From NCBI GenBank assembly GCA_964580185.1, contig CAZOJQ010000007.1, forward strand, positions 1 to 64,000: a stretch of 64,000 nt of DNA, written 5' to 3'. The notes under the pieces are model-generated. The model did no database searches. It saw nothing but the letters and a program-made list of their open reading frames with translations, and had not been told where the DNA came from. How positions within the stretch are numbered: the stretch's first letter is position 1; the number at the start of each line of letters is the position of its first letter. The DNA comes from CAYWWY01 sp964580185. Its GTDB lineage: Bacteria; Thermotogota; Thermotogae; MWEM01. Position numbers and translations under genes: made by a program. Shown here piece after piece: positions 40,103 to 49,582 of the stretch.

Positions 40103-42433
40103 ATGAGAATTTCGACAAAACTGATGCTCAGTTTTTTGAGCATCGTAGGTGTTTTGTGTATTATCTTAGGAATTACCTTCATTTCTTTGGGTGAACTAAA
40201 CATTCGAGCGGAACGCATCGCTCAGGGCGCAACTGAATCAGAAGAAAGCTTGGCGTCTTTTGCTGCGGTTCAGCAGTTTGTGTCCCAGTTGGATCGTGAG
40301 ATTCAAAGAGTGTTTAAACTCGGATATATCCAAGATATGCAGACCATGCAGGAGATGAAGGATGGGTTTGCTCAGACACTTCAGACCCTCCAACAGGTCC
40401 GTTTGGAAGGAGCTCAAGGAGCTCAGATCCATCAATTGCTGGATCAGTTGCAGCAACAAGTTCTCGAAATCTTTCGTTTGAAAGAACAGGAATTGCGCGG
40501 GCGGCAAACATTGGTTCAATTGCAGAGCATGGTTCTGGAACGTCAGGTTCGGAACTTGGAGTATAACTACGAACGACTCGAACAGATGCAAGTGATCGAT
40601 CCCCGCAATGTGAACAATTTTTTGGATCAACTGGATGGGATGAAAGAAGAGTTTCGGGATGCAGAGATCGACGAGTTCTTTGCTCAGGATGTCCGAAATC
40701 GGTTAGTTATGGCCCGCTTGGACTCTCTTTCTCTGTATGAGTTGGAACTCCTTTGGCATACGGATCGAATTTCCCCTGAACTAAGAGTTCCCAATCTGAT
40801 CTATATCCAGTACTTGAGCCGTGAACTGTTAACTCAACCAAGCACAATTCCTCAAACCCAAGCAAAAATCCGCGATACGGTGCGAACCCTGCGTTCCTTT
40901 TTTTCCCAATTGCTTGAATCGGAACAAGACCCTTCATGGGATCGGGTCGAGTTGATCGCATTGGATGACAGTGTTCGGATTTATGGAAACCGGATTGACG
41001 TGATGATTCGGGCCCAGAACGAGATTCAGGCAAGTCAAGCCCAACTGGACGCCGGTAACAAAACAATCGAACAAACTCAGGGCACCATCCAGAAAAGCCA
41101 GGATGATTCTTTGGTTGTCATCAACAACCAAATCGAGCAAACCGTGCGATCGATAACGCAAACCCTCGATCCCATTTTGCGGACACAACAAGAAGGGGTG
41201 GAATCGACGATTCATGACGCTCGGATCAACAGTACAGAGACTGAACAAGTAATCCGAAATACAAATAATCAGATTACCTGGTTGATCGTGATTGCGATTG
41301 GTGTATGTGTTCTGGTTTTTTTGATCATATTTGCCACCATCAACCGCCCCATAAAAGAGCTGATTCACGTTTCCGACCAACTGGCCGAGTTGAAGCTGAA
41401 CGTCGTTTTTTCCCGGAAACGGAGAAAAGATGAAATCGGACGCCTTCAAGCCTCATTCCAGAAGATGGTCGAGTCGATCAAAGCGACTTTGATTAGCGTG
41501 CATGATGCGTCAGAACGTCTTTCACGCGATTCCCAAGGCATTGTTGCCTCAGTCGAAGAGAACTCTGCTACTTCCGAAGAGATCGCTTCTGGAATGAATG
41601 AAATCCAAAAATATATTACTGATTCTGTCGACCAATTGATGGGTGTCACACAAAAAACCGCCTCTTTGGCAAAGGAAAGCGATCGATTGATGACTACTGT
41701 GGAATCAACGATCACAGAAACCTCAAAAACACTGGACAAAGCAGTGGAGGATCAAAAGAAGATCGTTCACACCACTTCGGAAATCGAAACCATCGGCCAT
41801 GAAGTCCGTGACAATATCGAAAAGGTGCAAGAACTAAAAAGCGTTACGGAAGAAGTAAATCAGTTCATTGATAAGATCAGCGAGATCGCGGAACAGACCA
41901 ATTTACTCGCATTGAACGCAGCAATCGAAGCGGCCAGGGCCGGAGAAGCCGGCCGAGGATTTGCCGTAGTCGCCGATGAAGTCCGAAAGTTGGCCGAACA
42001 ATCGAACAAAACCTCTCAAGAGATCAGCCAGAAGATTCAATCAATAGGGGACCAGGTGGATGGAGTCGTTCAAGGTTCTCAGCAAAGCGCCAAAAAGGTT
42101 AATAAGATTGTGGTCGATGTATCCAATATCGCCGGCCAGATTCAGATTATCGTCGATGCCTTTGGTGGAGTGAATCATTCCATTCAGAAGATGGTGCATC
42201 AGATCCAGGGGCAAAATGAGCAGATTATGGAAGTATCTCGGAGTTCGGAAAAGACCGGGGAAAAGTTTGGAGATGTTGTGCAAACCATCACAAGTCTGAA
42301 CAGTTCTATGCAGGAGAGTTCCAAGGCAATCAGCGACCTTGCCAATACTGCAGATCTATTGACCCAAATCTCCGACGAGCTAAGCATGCATGTCAAAAAG
42401 TTTCACATGGAGGAAGAGGAATCCTCTTCGTAA
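40103..42433 (+). CDS. Methyl-accepting chemotaxis protein
   Basis: 776 residues. TM1 is at 7-29 and TM2 at about 391-413, enclosing a long extracytoplasmic region of some 360 residues that is helical and rich in Gln and heptad-like leucines, not a recognisable Cache domain. HAMP follows (415-465), then the signalling hairpin with EIAEQTNLLALNAAIEAARAGEAGRGFAVVADEVRKLAEQS near 595. CAGGAGGTAGG precedes the ATG. The ligand is unknown; the large coiled sensor could respond to membrane state or to a binding protein. The receptor would be modified by the CheB encoded at 27074. Confidence 0.95.
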   Translation: MRISTKLMLSFLSIVGVLCIILGITFISLGELNIRAERIAQGATESEESLASFAAVQQFVSQLDREIQRVFKLGYIQDMQTMQEMKDGFAQTLQTLQQVRLEGAQGAQIHQLLDQLQQQVLEIFRLKEQELRGRQTLVQLQSMVLERQVRNLEYNYERLEQMQVIDPRNVNNFLDQLDGMKEEFRDAEIDEFFAQDVRNRLVMARLDSLSLYELELLWHTDRISPELRVPNLIYIQYLSRELLTQPSTIPQTQAKIRDTVRTLRSFFSQLLESEQDPSWDRVELIALDDSVRIYGNRIDVMIRAQNEIQASQAQLDAGNKTIEQTQGTIQKSQDDSLVVINNQIEQTVRSITQTLDPILRTQQEGVESTIHDARINSTETEQVIRNTNNQITWLIVIAIGVCVLVFLIIFATINRPIKELIHVSDQLAELKLNVVFSRKRRKDEIGRLQASFQKMVESIKATLISVHDASERLSRDSQGIVASVEENSATSEEIASGMNEIQKYITDSVDQLMGVTQKTASLAKESDRLMTTVESTITETSKTLDKAVEDQKKIVHTTSEIETIGHEVRDNIEKVQELKSVTEEVNQFIDKISEIAEQTNLLALNAAIEAARAGEAGRGFAVVADEVRKLAEQSNKTSQEISQKIQSIGDQVDGVVQGSQQSAKKVNKIVVDVSNIAGQIQIIVDAFGGVNHSIQKMVHQIQGQNEQIMEVSRSSEKTGEKFGDVVQTITSLNSSMQESSKAISDLANTADLLTQISDELSMHVKKFHMEEEESSS

Positions 42434-42463
42434 GGAGAAAAAAACCCTCGTGAACGATCGATC

Positions 42464-43423
42464 ATGATTCGAGAACTAACCATAGATCATCTGGAATCAG
42501 CAGTGGATTTGGTCTTATCAGCATATGATGAAGAGAGAGACTGGCTTCCCATGTTGCCCAATCCAAGTGATTTATCCTCGATTGTGAAACCCAAAATGCA
42601 CCGAATGATTCTCCAGAAGAGGGTATTCGGAGCCTTAGCTCAAGGGAAGCTCGTGGGGCTTCTCGGGGGATACCCCGTAGAAGCGCTTTTTGGGGCGGTC
42701 CCGGGAATTTACTGCCCATTGTACGGTCATGCTGTGCGAAAGGATCAAAGAGGGTCAATCCAGTCGGACCTGTACTTGAGTGCTGCCCATCATTGGGTCC
42801 AGGAAGGATTCTTATCGCACGCGCTTACTCTTTACGCTCAAGATCAACTCTCGGTTCAAAACTGGTTTTGGTTCGGGTTTGGATTGCGGTGTGTGGATTC
42901 TGTCCGCACTGTTGAACCAATATCCACTAGTCCTTCAATCCCTATTCAAAAAGCCGAGTTGGATGACATCCCAACCCTGAGACATATCCATCGTTCTCAC
43001 ACCCAGTACTACAATCGATCTCCCTTGTTCATGCCTTTGCAAGAAGAAGATCCGGTGCAAGACTTGATGGATTGGATGCAGCGGGACAATCACCACCTAT
43101 GGATGGCGCTCGATGGTCCGGAACCCAAAGGATATATGAGAATTCAACCGAGCGGAGAATCGTTCATCAGTGATCACCCCTCAATGATGAGCATTACGGG
43201 AGCATTCGTATCGGAAGATTTCCGCGGAAAAGGAGTGGGAACCCAACTCCTGGCTGAAATACAGAGGTGGATGTCAGATCACAATTACCGGCTTTGTGGG
43301 GTGGATTTTGAGTCGTTCAATCCTTTTGGACGCTCCTTTTGGAATCGATATTTTACCCCCTATACCTTCTCCATGGTTCGTAGGATTGATGAGCGGATTG
43401 TTTCGCCTGAACCGGTTACCTGA
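42464..43423 (+). CDS. GNAT family N-acetyltransferase
   Basis: 319 residues built of two GNAT folds. The C-terminal half has the acetyl-CoA motif SITGAFVSEDFRGKGVGTQLLAEIQ near residue 242 and NPFGRSFWNRYF at the end; the N-terminal half (ELTIDHLESAVDLVLSAYDEE) is degenerate. The substrate is unknown. It begins 30 nt after the chemoreceptor gene and is followed after 13 nt by the dehydrogenase gene, so it may belong to the sugar operon that follows. Confidence 0.85.
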   Translation: MIRELTIDHLESAVDLVLSAYDEERDWLPMLPNPSDLSSIVKPKMHRMILQKRVFGALAQGKLVGLLGGYPVEALFGAVPGIYCPLYGHAVRKDQRGSIQSDLYLSAAHHWVQEGFLSHALTLYAQDQLSVQNWFWFGFGLRCVDSVRTVEPISTSPSIPIQKAELDDIPTLRHIHRSHTQYYNRSPLFMPLQEEDPVQDLMDWMQRDNHHLWMALDGPEPKGYMRIQPSGESFISDHPSMMSITGAFVSEDFRGKGVGTQLLAEIQRWMSDHNYRLCGVDFESFNPFGRSFWNRYFTPYTFSMVRRIDERIVSPEPVT

Positions 43424-43436
43424 GAAAGGAGGCTTT

Positions 43437-44525
43437 GTGCCAAAACAACTCATCGCAACTGCGCCCAGAACTGCCATGATTGAAGAGTATGAAGATAGAC
43501 CCATCCGCCCGTTCGAAGTGAGAGTCCGAACAGAATTTGCCAGCCCAAAACACGGAACGGAACTCGTGGATTTTCGGGGTACCAGCCCTTTTGAACAGGA
43601 ACGATTTGATCCAGAACGAAATCTCTTCATTCCTCGAGAAAAAGGAGAAGGATCGGGCGTTCCTTTTGGTTCCTGGAATCTGGGGAACCAGTTTGTGGGG
43701 AAAATTGTCGAGGCGGGCCAAGAAGTCCGGACATTTCGCAAAGGGGACCGAGTGAGTTCCTACGGAGGAATCCGTGAGACCCACATCCTTCCAGCAGTAA
43801 ACAACCCTCGATTGCGGACCTTTCCCAGTGATTCTCCGATTCCCTTTTCTTCTTTGTGGAAAAGCGCACTTTGTCACGATCCTGCTCAATTTGCTCTAGG
43901 CGGGGTACGCGACTGTCATATCCGACCTGGAGATCGAGTGGCTGTATTTGGGCTTGGGGCAATCGGGTTGATCGCTGTTCAACTATGCATCAAACTGGGG
44001 GCTTCTTATGTGGCTGGAATCGATCCCATTGCGCGTAGGAGGGAATTGGCCAAACATTGGGGGGCTTCTGATGTCTTTGATCCCGTCGATTGTGATGTAG
44101 GGTTGATGGTGAAAACCCGTTCAAAAAATCAGGGCATGGATGGAATCATTGAAACAAGTGGGCATCCTTCCGCTCTTCAACAGGCCTTACGGGGTCTTGG
44201 ATACGGCGGAACGATCTCCTTCGTCGCCTTCGGGAAAGAAATCCAAGGAGGGTTGAATTTTGGAAAAGAGGCCCATTTCAATAACGCGAAGATCGTATTT
44301 TCCCGGGCAGCGAGCCTTCCCAATACTGATCATCCGCGATGGGACCGTCAAAGAATTGAAGATGTCTGTTGGCATATGTTGATGACAGGTTTTCTGGATG
44401 GATCCGAAATTGTCCATCCCGTTCTTCCTTTTGCGGAATCCGCCGAAGCCTATATGGATTTTGTCGACAAACACCCCGAAGAAAGCATTAAATTGGGGAT
44501 TTCTTTCCCCGGAACGCCTCTATGA
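43437..44525 (+). CDS. MDR-type dehydrogenase lacking the usual zinc Cys
   Basis: 362 residues. The Rossmann motif VAVFGLGAIGLIAVQL near residue 165 and the GroES-like N-terminal domain define a medium-chain dehydrogenase. The catalytic zinc Cys of the C-GTD motif is replaced: the sequence reads FASPKHGTELVDF, and the structural four-Cys lobe is also absent. Relatives with SP-GTE sequences exist in sugar loci. GTG 43437 follows AAAGGAGG by 4 nt. The next gene overlaps by ATGA. It probably oxidises a sugar or polyol in the same pathway as the following isomerase and Gfo/Idh enzyme. Confidence 0.85.
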   Translation: MPKQLIATAPRTAMIEEYEDRPIRPFEVRVRTEFASPKHGTELVDFRGTSPFEQERFDPERNLFIPREKGEGSGVPFGSWNLGNQFVGKIVEAGQEVRTFRKGDRVSSYGGIRETHILPAVNNPRLRTFPSDSPIPFSSLWKSALCHDPAQFALGGVRDCHIRPGDRVAVFGLGAIGLIAVQLCIKLGASYVAGIDPIARRRELAKHWGASDVFDPVDCDVGLMVKTRSKNQGMDGIIETSGHPSALQQALRGLGYGGTISFVAFGKEIQGGLNFGKEAHFNNAKIVFSRAASLPNTDHPRWDRQRIEDVCWHMLMTGFLDGSEIVHPVLPFAESAEAYMDFVDKHPEESIKLGISFPGTPL

Positions 44526-45349
44526 GGGTGGCAACCCAGGACAAACCCTTTTTTCCCGAGGAGTGGGATCAAAAATTTGCTGCTGTGAAAGATTTGGGGT
44601 TCGATGGGTTTGAAATCGATGGAAAACCCCTTCTGAATCAATTTTCAAAAGTTCAGAAAGCCATCGAACGTACCGGCCTTCCTATTGTCGGAATATGCGG
44701 TGGATATCGAGGGTGGATTGGGGATTTCGACCGGACCAAAAGGCTACAGGCATTGGATGATATCAAGCAGATGCTTCAAGCCGCTCAAACGTTGGACATT
44801 GCGGGTATCGTTGCCCCAGCAGCTTGGGGCATGTTTTCCCTTCGACTTCCTCCAATGGTTCCGCCGCGGACCCAAGAAGAAGACCGCGAAGTGTTGTCGG
44901 AATCGCTAGCGATTCTGAACCATTCTGCGCAAAAGACTCAAACATGGATCTTTCTGGAACCTCTGAACCGGTACGAAGACCATATGATCAACACGGTCTC
45001 GGACGCATATTCTTTGATCCAAGCCGGTGGATGGGATCGGGTGATGATCACGGCAGATTTTTATCACATGAACATTGAAGAAATTCGGATTTTCGACACA
45101 ATTCGCGCCTTTGGACCGAAAATCGGTCATGTGCACCTTGCTGACAGTCATCGGTATGAACCGGGGACAGGTCACACTGATTTCCTTTCAGGGTTTCATG
45201 CCCTGCATGAGAACGGATATGCTGGTGCATTGACATTTGAGTGCAGGGTAATCGGACAACCTCCTTTAGACGCTTATCGGAAGAGCTTGGGTTATATTCG
45301 TTCCCTCATCCTGAATGCCCAAAATAGACAAGGGAGCGCTCCAGGATGA
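44522..45349 (+). CDS. Sugar isomerase/epimerase, xylose isomerase-like TIM barrel
   Basis: 275 residues, AP-endonuclease-2-like TIM barrel. Likely metal ligands are Glu in FLEPLNRYEDH, Asp in ITADFYHM, His in HVHLADSHR and Glu in LTFECRV. Relatives include IolE, IolI, tagatose epimerases and the isomerases of 3-keto-sugar pathways. It overlaps both neighbours by 4 nt, so the three enzymes form one translational unit. Confidence 0.9.
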   Translation: MRVATQDKPFFPEEWDQKFAAVKDLGFDGFEIDGKPLLNQFSKVQKAIERTGLPIVGICGGYRGWIGDFDRTKRLQALDDIKQMLQAAQTLDIAGIVAPAAWGMFSLRLPPMVPPRTQEEDREVLSESLAILNHSAQKTQTWIFLEPLNRYEDHMINTVSDAYSLIQAGGWDRVMITADFYHMNIEEIRIFDTIRAFGPKIGHVHLADSHRYEPGTGHTDFLSGFHALHENGYAGALTFECRVIGQPPLDAYRKSLGYIRSLILNAQNRQGSAPG

Positions 45350-46386
45350 ACCGACTGCGCGTTGGTGTCATCGGCGCGGGAATGATTGCCGAAACCGCCC
45401 ACATTCCGGCTTATCTTTCCCATCCGAATGAGGTGGAGTTGGTGGCTTTATGCAATATCCATCCGCAGAAAGCCCAAGGATTGGCGGATCGGTTCAACAT
45501 TCCTCGGGTTTATGGAGATTATCAGGATATGATCACCCACGAGAACCTGGATGCTGTCAGTGTGTGCGTGCCCAACTGCTATCATGCTCCGATAACTGTT
45601 GATTGCCTGAAAGCCGGGTGTCATGTGTTGTGTGAAAAACCGCCTGCTATGAATGCCCAGGAAACTGAAGGCATGATTCAATCGGCTCGTGAACAGGGAA
45701 AAGTCTTGACCTTCAACCTGCATTACCGCCATTCGAAGCCTGTCCAATTGATCAAACGGTTGGCTGAACAGGGAACCTTTGGGCAAATCTATGCGGCGCG
45801 CATTCAAGCGTTGCGGAGAAGAGGGATCCCTGGATGGGGTAGTTTCACTCGGAAAGAGATTCAAGGCGGCGGTTGTTTGATCGATATTGGGGTGCACATG
45901 CTTGATGCCGCTTTATATGTAATGGGATTTCCGGACGTTGAATATATAGCCGCCAGCACATTCTCAAAAATCGGGACCCGTACGGGCGTTGGCCTAATGG
46001 GGTCCTGGGACCCAGATCGTTTCGAGGTGGAAGATGCAGCATTCGGCATGATCCGCTTTCGGGATGGAAGCTGTTTGCATTTGGAAAGCGCTTTTGCTGT
46101 AAATATGAAGGAACCAACCATCATGCAGGTCCATCTTTTTGGTGACCTCGCAGGAGCAACCGTTTTCCCACCCCAGATTTTCTCAGAGTCGGAACACGAG
46201 TTAACCAACACCGACTTTCCTCATTTAGAAACCAGCCATGATCATCTTGCGAGCATAAGGGATTTCATTCATTGCTGTATTCACGGAGTCCAACCCTTGG
46301 TTCGTCTCGATGAGGCTTTGGCCACCCAGAGAATTTTGGATATGATGTATCAGTCTGCTCAGATTGGAAAACCGGTCTTCGCATAA
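45346..46386 (+). CDS. Gfo/Idh/MocA family oxidoreductase
   Basis: 346 residues. The NAD(P)-binding motif VGVIGAGMIAETAHIPAY opens the protein; CEKPPAMN near residue 97 carries the catalytic Lys, and GGGCLIDIGVHMLD near 171 the conserved Asp and His of the family. It is cytoplasmic with no Tat signal. With the MDR dehydrogenase and isomerase it probably converts a sugar through a keto intermediate. The actual substrate is not readable. Confidence 0.93.
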   Translation: MNRLRVGVIGAGMIAETAHIPAYLSHPNEVELVALCNIHPQKAQGLADRFNIPRVYGDYQDMITHENLDAVSVCVPNCYHAPITVDCLKAGCHVLCEKPPAMNAQETEGMIQSAREQGKVLTFNLHYRHSKPVQLIKRLAEQGTFGQIYAARIQALRRRGIPGWGSFTRKEIQGGGCLIDIGVHMLDAALYVMGFPDVEYIAASTFSKIGTRTGVGLMGSWDPDRFEVEDAAFGMIRFRDGSCLHLESAFAVNMKEPTIMQVHLFGDLAGATVFPPQIFSESEHELTNTDFPHLETSHDHLASIRDFIHCCIHGVQPLVRLDEALATQRILDMMYQSAQIGKPVFA

Positions 46387-46431
46387 ATGCAAAGAGCTCT
46401 GAACACCATCTTATCCCGGAAGGATACCGTA

Positions 46432-47829
46432 ATGACCCAAGCGAGCGTTGGCTATCAAATTTTCCCCGATCGGTTTTGTTGTTCCGAAAAAAAACCCGGC
46501 ATTTTGAGTTGGGAGCATCCGATTAAACGGAAACCTATGGGTGCTCATCAGTTGGAGTTTTATGGGGGCGATTTGCGTGGGATCCTATCTAAGATCGAGT
46601 ATCTTGAATCGCTGGGGATTGAGTTTCTTTTCTTAAACCCGATCTTTAAAGCCCAAACAAATCATCGATACGACACAACCGATTTCTTTCAACTTGATCC
46701 TCTTTTGGGCACAGAATCGGATTTTCGAAACCTATCCGGCAGTCTCCATCAATCGGGTATACGGTTGGTTTTGGATGCCGTGTGGAATCATATCGGGCAT
46801 GAGCATCCCTGGGCCAAAGAGCCCAAACATCGTGATTTCTTGCTTCATCGCAATGGATCACCAACCGGTTGGTCCAACAGCAATACTCTTCCCGAACTGA
46901 ATCTCGAAAATCCCCAACTGCGCAATCTGTTGTGGAATGGTCCGGAATCGGTTGCCCAAAAATGGATGCGGTTGGGCGCCGATGATTGGCGCTTGGATTG
47001 CGCCTATGATCTTGGTTTTCGGTATTGCAGAGAAATCACCCAGGCCATTAAAACCTCCGGAACTCATCGAGCGATCGGCGAAGTGTGGTCTTACCCCGGA
47101 TTGTGGCTTCAAAACGAAACTTTGGATGGTGTAATGAATTATTGGTACCGTGAGTTAATCCTTTGCTGGGTAAATGGGGAAATCGACGCCAATACCTTTG
47201 TCCAACAGATTGCCCACGCTCAGAAAGATTGTTCATTGGATGGTTTGTTGAACAGTTGGAACATGCTTTCATCGCACGATACGCCCCGAATCCGTCACCA
47301 ATTCCCGTTGCATTGGCCTGTAGCCATTGCATGCCAATTCACCCTTCCCGGAAGCCCGATACTCTATTACGGAGAAGAACTCGGCTTAGTATCCGAAGGA
47401 GATCCCTATTGTCGGCAACCCATGCCTTGGGACCGAGTCCACCAAGACCATCCCGATATCAAGCGATACCAAGAATGGATCCGTCTGTTTCGGGGCAACC
47501 CTGCGCTGAACCGAGGAGCCTTCTATCCCGCGCACTCCACGAATCCTCATGTATGCGGATTCTGGAGGAAGACCAGCAATATCGCAGACAACATCCTTGT
47601 AGTGATTAACGCCTCGGCAAACCCACAGGCATATCGGATATTGTGCCCAGATTCTTTGATGATGAACAACCACCCCATGCGCGATCGATTCACAGGAACT
47701 ACTGTTTCAATATCCAATTCAACCATTCGTGGGGAAATCAATCCCCTCAGTTGCTTTCTCTTTCAGTTCGATCTCCCCGAACAAGGGTACTCTCCGTACA
47801 AACGCTTGATTGATGAAGATATCCTCTGA
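46432..47829 (+). CDS. GH13 alpha-amylase family glycosidase
   Basis: About 465 residues, cytoplasmic. It begins SVGYQIFPDRF, as neopullulanases and cyclomaltodextrinases do after their N-domain. Conserved regions: DAVWNHIG, nucleophile Asp in DDWRLDCAY, acid Glu in AIGEVW and transition-state Asp in LSSHDTPR. It likely cleaves short alpha-glucans or a glucoside feeding the upstream enzymes. ATG 46432 is preferred, with GGAAGGA 7 nt upstream; the earlier ATG at 46387 follows the previous stop directly with no ribosome site. Confidence 0.9.
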   Translation: MTQASVGYQIFPDRFCCSEKKPGILSWEHPIKRKPMGAHQLEFYGGDLRGILSKIEYLESLGIEFLFLNPIFKAQTNHRYDTTDFFQLDPLLGTESDFRNLSGSLHQSGIRLVLDAVWNHIGHEHPWAKEPKHRDFLLHRNGSPTGWSNSNTLPELNLENPQLRNLLWNGPESVAQKWMRLGADDWRLDCAYDLGFRYCREITQAIKTSGTHRAIGEVWSYPGLWLQNETLDGVMNYWYRELILCWVNGEIDANTFVQQIAHAQKDCSLDGLLNSWNMLSSHDTPRIRHQFPLHWPVAIACQFTLPGSPILYYGEELGLVSEGDPYCRQPMPWDRVHQDHPDIKRYQEWIRLFRGNPALNRGAFYPAHSTNPHVCGFWRKTSNIADNILVVINASANPQAYRILCPDSLMMNNHPMRDRFTGTTVSISNSTIRGEINPLSCFLFQFDLPEQGYSPYKRLIDEDIL

Positions 47830-47884
47830 ACATCGTGCCAATTTCAGAAGGTATGAACCGATCATGTTTCCCGATTCATACTCT

Positions 47885-47912
47885 AAAAAAGGGACCCGAT
47901 GGGCCCCTTTTT
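47885..47912. terminator. Bidirectional terminator
   Basis: AAAAAGGGACCC, loop GAT, GGGCCCCTTTTT, with one A-C mismatch, between the convergent GH13 and 5'-nucleotidase genes. A and T runs on both sides serve either strand. Confidence 0.88.
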
Positions 47913-47961
47913 CTCTTTCTTATAAGATCCCCGGAAACGGGGTTCCTCTTTCTGGAATCTT

Positions 47962-49524
47962 TTACTTTTTCAGCATCCGATGGGAATCGTCGTAATCAGT
48001 GATCAATCCTAGATGCTGGATATATTCACCCAGAGAAAATGCATCGGAGAAATAGGTGTCATATCCGCGACCAGCGTCTGTCATGGCCTTTAGATTGTTG
48101 AACCCGTCTCCTCCCATCGCGACATAATTGTTGGTAACCGCGCGGTAGGTTTTGTTCAAATCCAAAGGTACACCATCCACCTTAAGATCTTTGACCTGAG
48201 CGTTTTCAACGACAAAAGTCAACCCGGAAAAATGCAGGAACGCTCCTTGTCCCGCAGGGATTGCTGCCGCAATTTCTGCAAGTTCTTTGATTTCAGCGCC
48301 AGTCATGGGGATCACGAACAACGTATTCCCAAACGGCTGGACGGTAAGAACATCGCGGTACGTGATGGGGCCGGCTTGGATCGAAGCGCGAATCCCTCCG
48401 CCATTTTGGAATGCGATATCGGCATCGGCTCTCCAACGCATACCGTCTGTGATCAAGTTTCCAAGGTTGGTCGTGGTCGATCGAACATTGCCTCTCTCGC
48501 CATCCAGAAAGATAGCTGTCTCGCCGATGACTTGATTGAGCGTCTCGCCACCCAAGGCCATGAAATAGTCCATTACCGCCTTGACTTTCGGATCCTGTGG
48601 GATGGGTTTGTACTCGTAGACCAAGACCTGGTTGCCCTGGCTATCGGTAACCGCCCGTTGTACGTTGATAGGAAGAAGGGTCCATTCCCAGTGAACAATC
48701 TCTCCTTCATGAATAACCAAATCCAACCGTCCCATGTATTTTCCGTGTTCGCCTGCTTGGGCAATGATGGTATCATTGATGACAACCGCTTCTCTCATCA
48801 GAGTATGACTGTGGCCGTCGATAATGATGTCCAAACCGTTCACTCCGGCTGCAACCTCGTTGGAGGTACGGCCACCGGATCGTCCCTCAACCCCATATCC
48901 GATATGAGCCAAAGCAACAACAAGGTCCGCTTCTTCTTTTAGTTGAGGAACCAAGGCTTGAGACAGTTTCACTTCATCCTCAAACCACCAGGTATCGAGG
49001 TAAATGGGTTCCAACACTTCAGTATCTTTCGTGGTCAGACCATAGACTGCCACGCGAAAATCGCCAAAATCTCGAATGATATATGGGGTAACTGGGTTTT
49101 CGTTGTTCTCGTCAAACAGGTTGGCGCTAATTACGGGCATCTGCAGCAAAGCCATCTGCCGGTTCAGCACGTCGCGATCTTTGTCGAACTCGTGGTTCCC
49201 CAAGACAACCGCATCAAACCCAATCATGTTCATACCCACAATATCAGGTATGGCATCCAACTGGTCCGATTCGGGCACCCCTGTGTTGAAGTCTCCAGCG
49301 TGCATTACTAGGACATGGCCCCCGTACGCTTTCACTTCTGCGCGGATCTCATCGATCAAAGTGGACATGGCTGCCCATCCTCCGACATGATTGCCCGCAC
49401 CATACTGGATTGGCCAGCTTCTCCCATGGGTGTCATTAACATGGAGAATCGTCAGGTAGGACATCCCCATTAAAATCGAACTGCTCAACACCACAACCAT
49501 CAGTACAAACAACAGTTTCTTCAT
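47962..49524 (-). CDS. Exported 5'-nucleotidase/UshA-like metallophosphatase
   Basis: About 520 residues with a signal peptide (KKLLFVLMVVVLSSSILMG). The metallophosphatase domain has TILHVNDTHGR, VMHAGDFNTG, LGNHEFD and DGHSHT; the C-terminal nucleotidase domain (residues about 320-500) has GNLITDGMRWRADADIAFQNGGGIRA. It hydrolyses extracellular nucleotides or related phosphate esters. ATG 49524 was chosen since AAAGGAGGG is 6 nt upstream; an in-frame GTG further upstream would overlap the promoter. Confidence 0.92.
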   Translation of the reverse strand: MKKLLFVLMVVVLSSSILMGMSYLTILHVNDTHGRSWPIQYGAGNHVGGWAAMSTLIDEIRAEVKAYGGHVLVMHAGDFNTGVPESDQLDAIPDIVGMNMIGFDAVVLGNHEFDKDRDVLNRQMALLQMPVISANLFDENNENPVTPYIIRDFGDFRVAVYGLTTKDTEVLEPIYLDTWWFEDEVKLSQALVPQLKEEADLVVALAHIGYGVEGRSGGRTSNEVAAGVNGLDIIIDGHSHTLMREAVVINDTIIAQAGEHGKYMGRLDLVIHEGEIVHWEWTLLPINVQRAVTDSQGNQVLVYEYKPIPQDPKVKAVMDYFMALGGETLNQVIGETAIFLDGERGNVRSTTTNLGNLITDGMRWRADADIAFQNGGGIRASIQAGPITYRDVLTVQPFGNTLFVIPMTGAEIKELAEIAAAIPAGQGAFLHFSGLTFVVENAQVKDLKVDGVPLDLNKTYRAVTNNYVAMGGDGFNNLKAMTDAGRGYDTYFSDAFSLGEYIQHLGLITDYDDSHRMLKK

Positions 49525-49560
49525 GTGTTTCCCTCCTTTTTGGTATGGTATGTTGGAATC

Positions 49561-49571
49561 ATTATACCACA
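49561..49571 (-). promoter_or_regulatory. Extended -10 promoter of 5'-nucleotidase gene
   Basis: Minus strand TGTGGTATAAT in the short gap after the rho stop codon, 37 bases before the nucleotidase ATG. Confidence 0.65.
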
Positions 49572-49582
49572 AAACGCACTCA

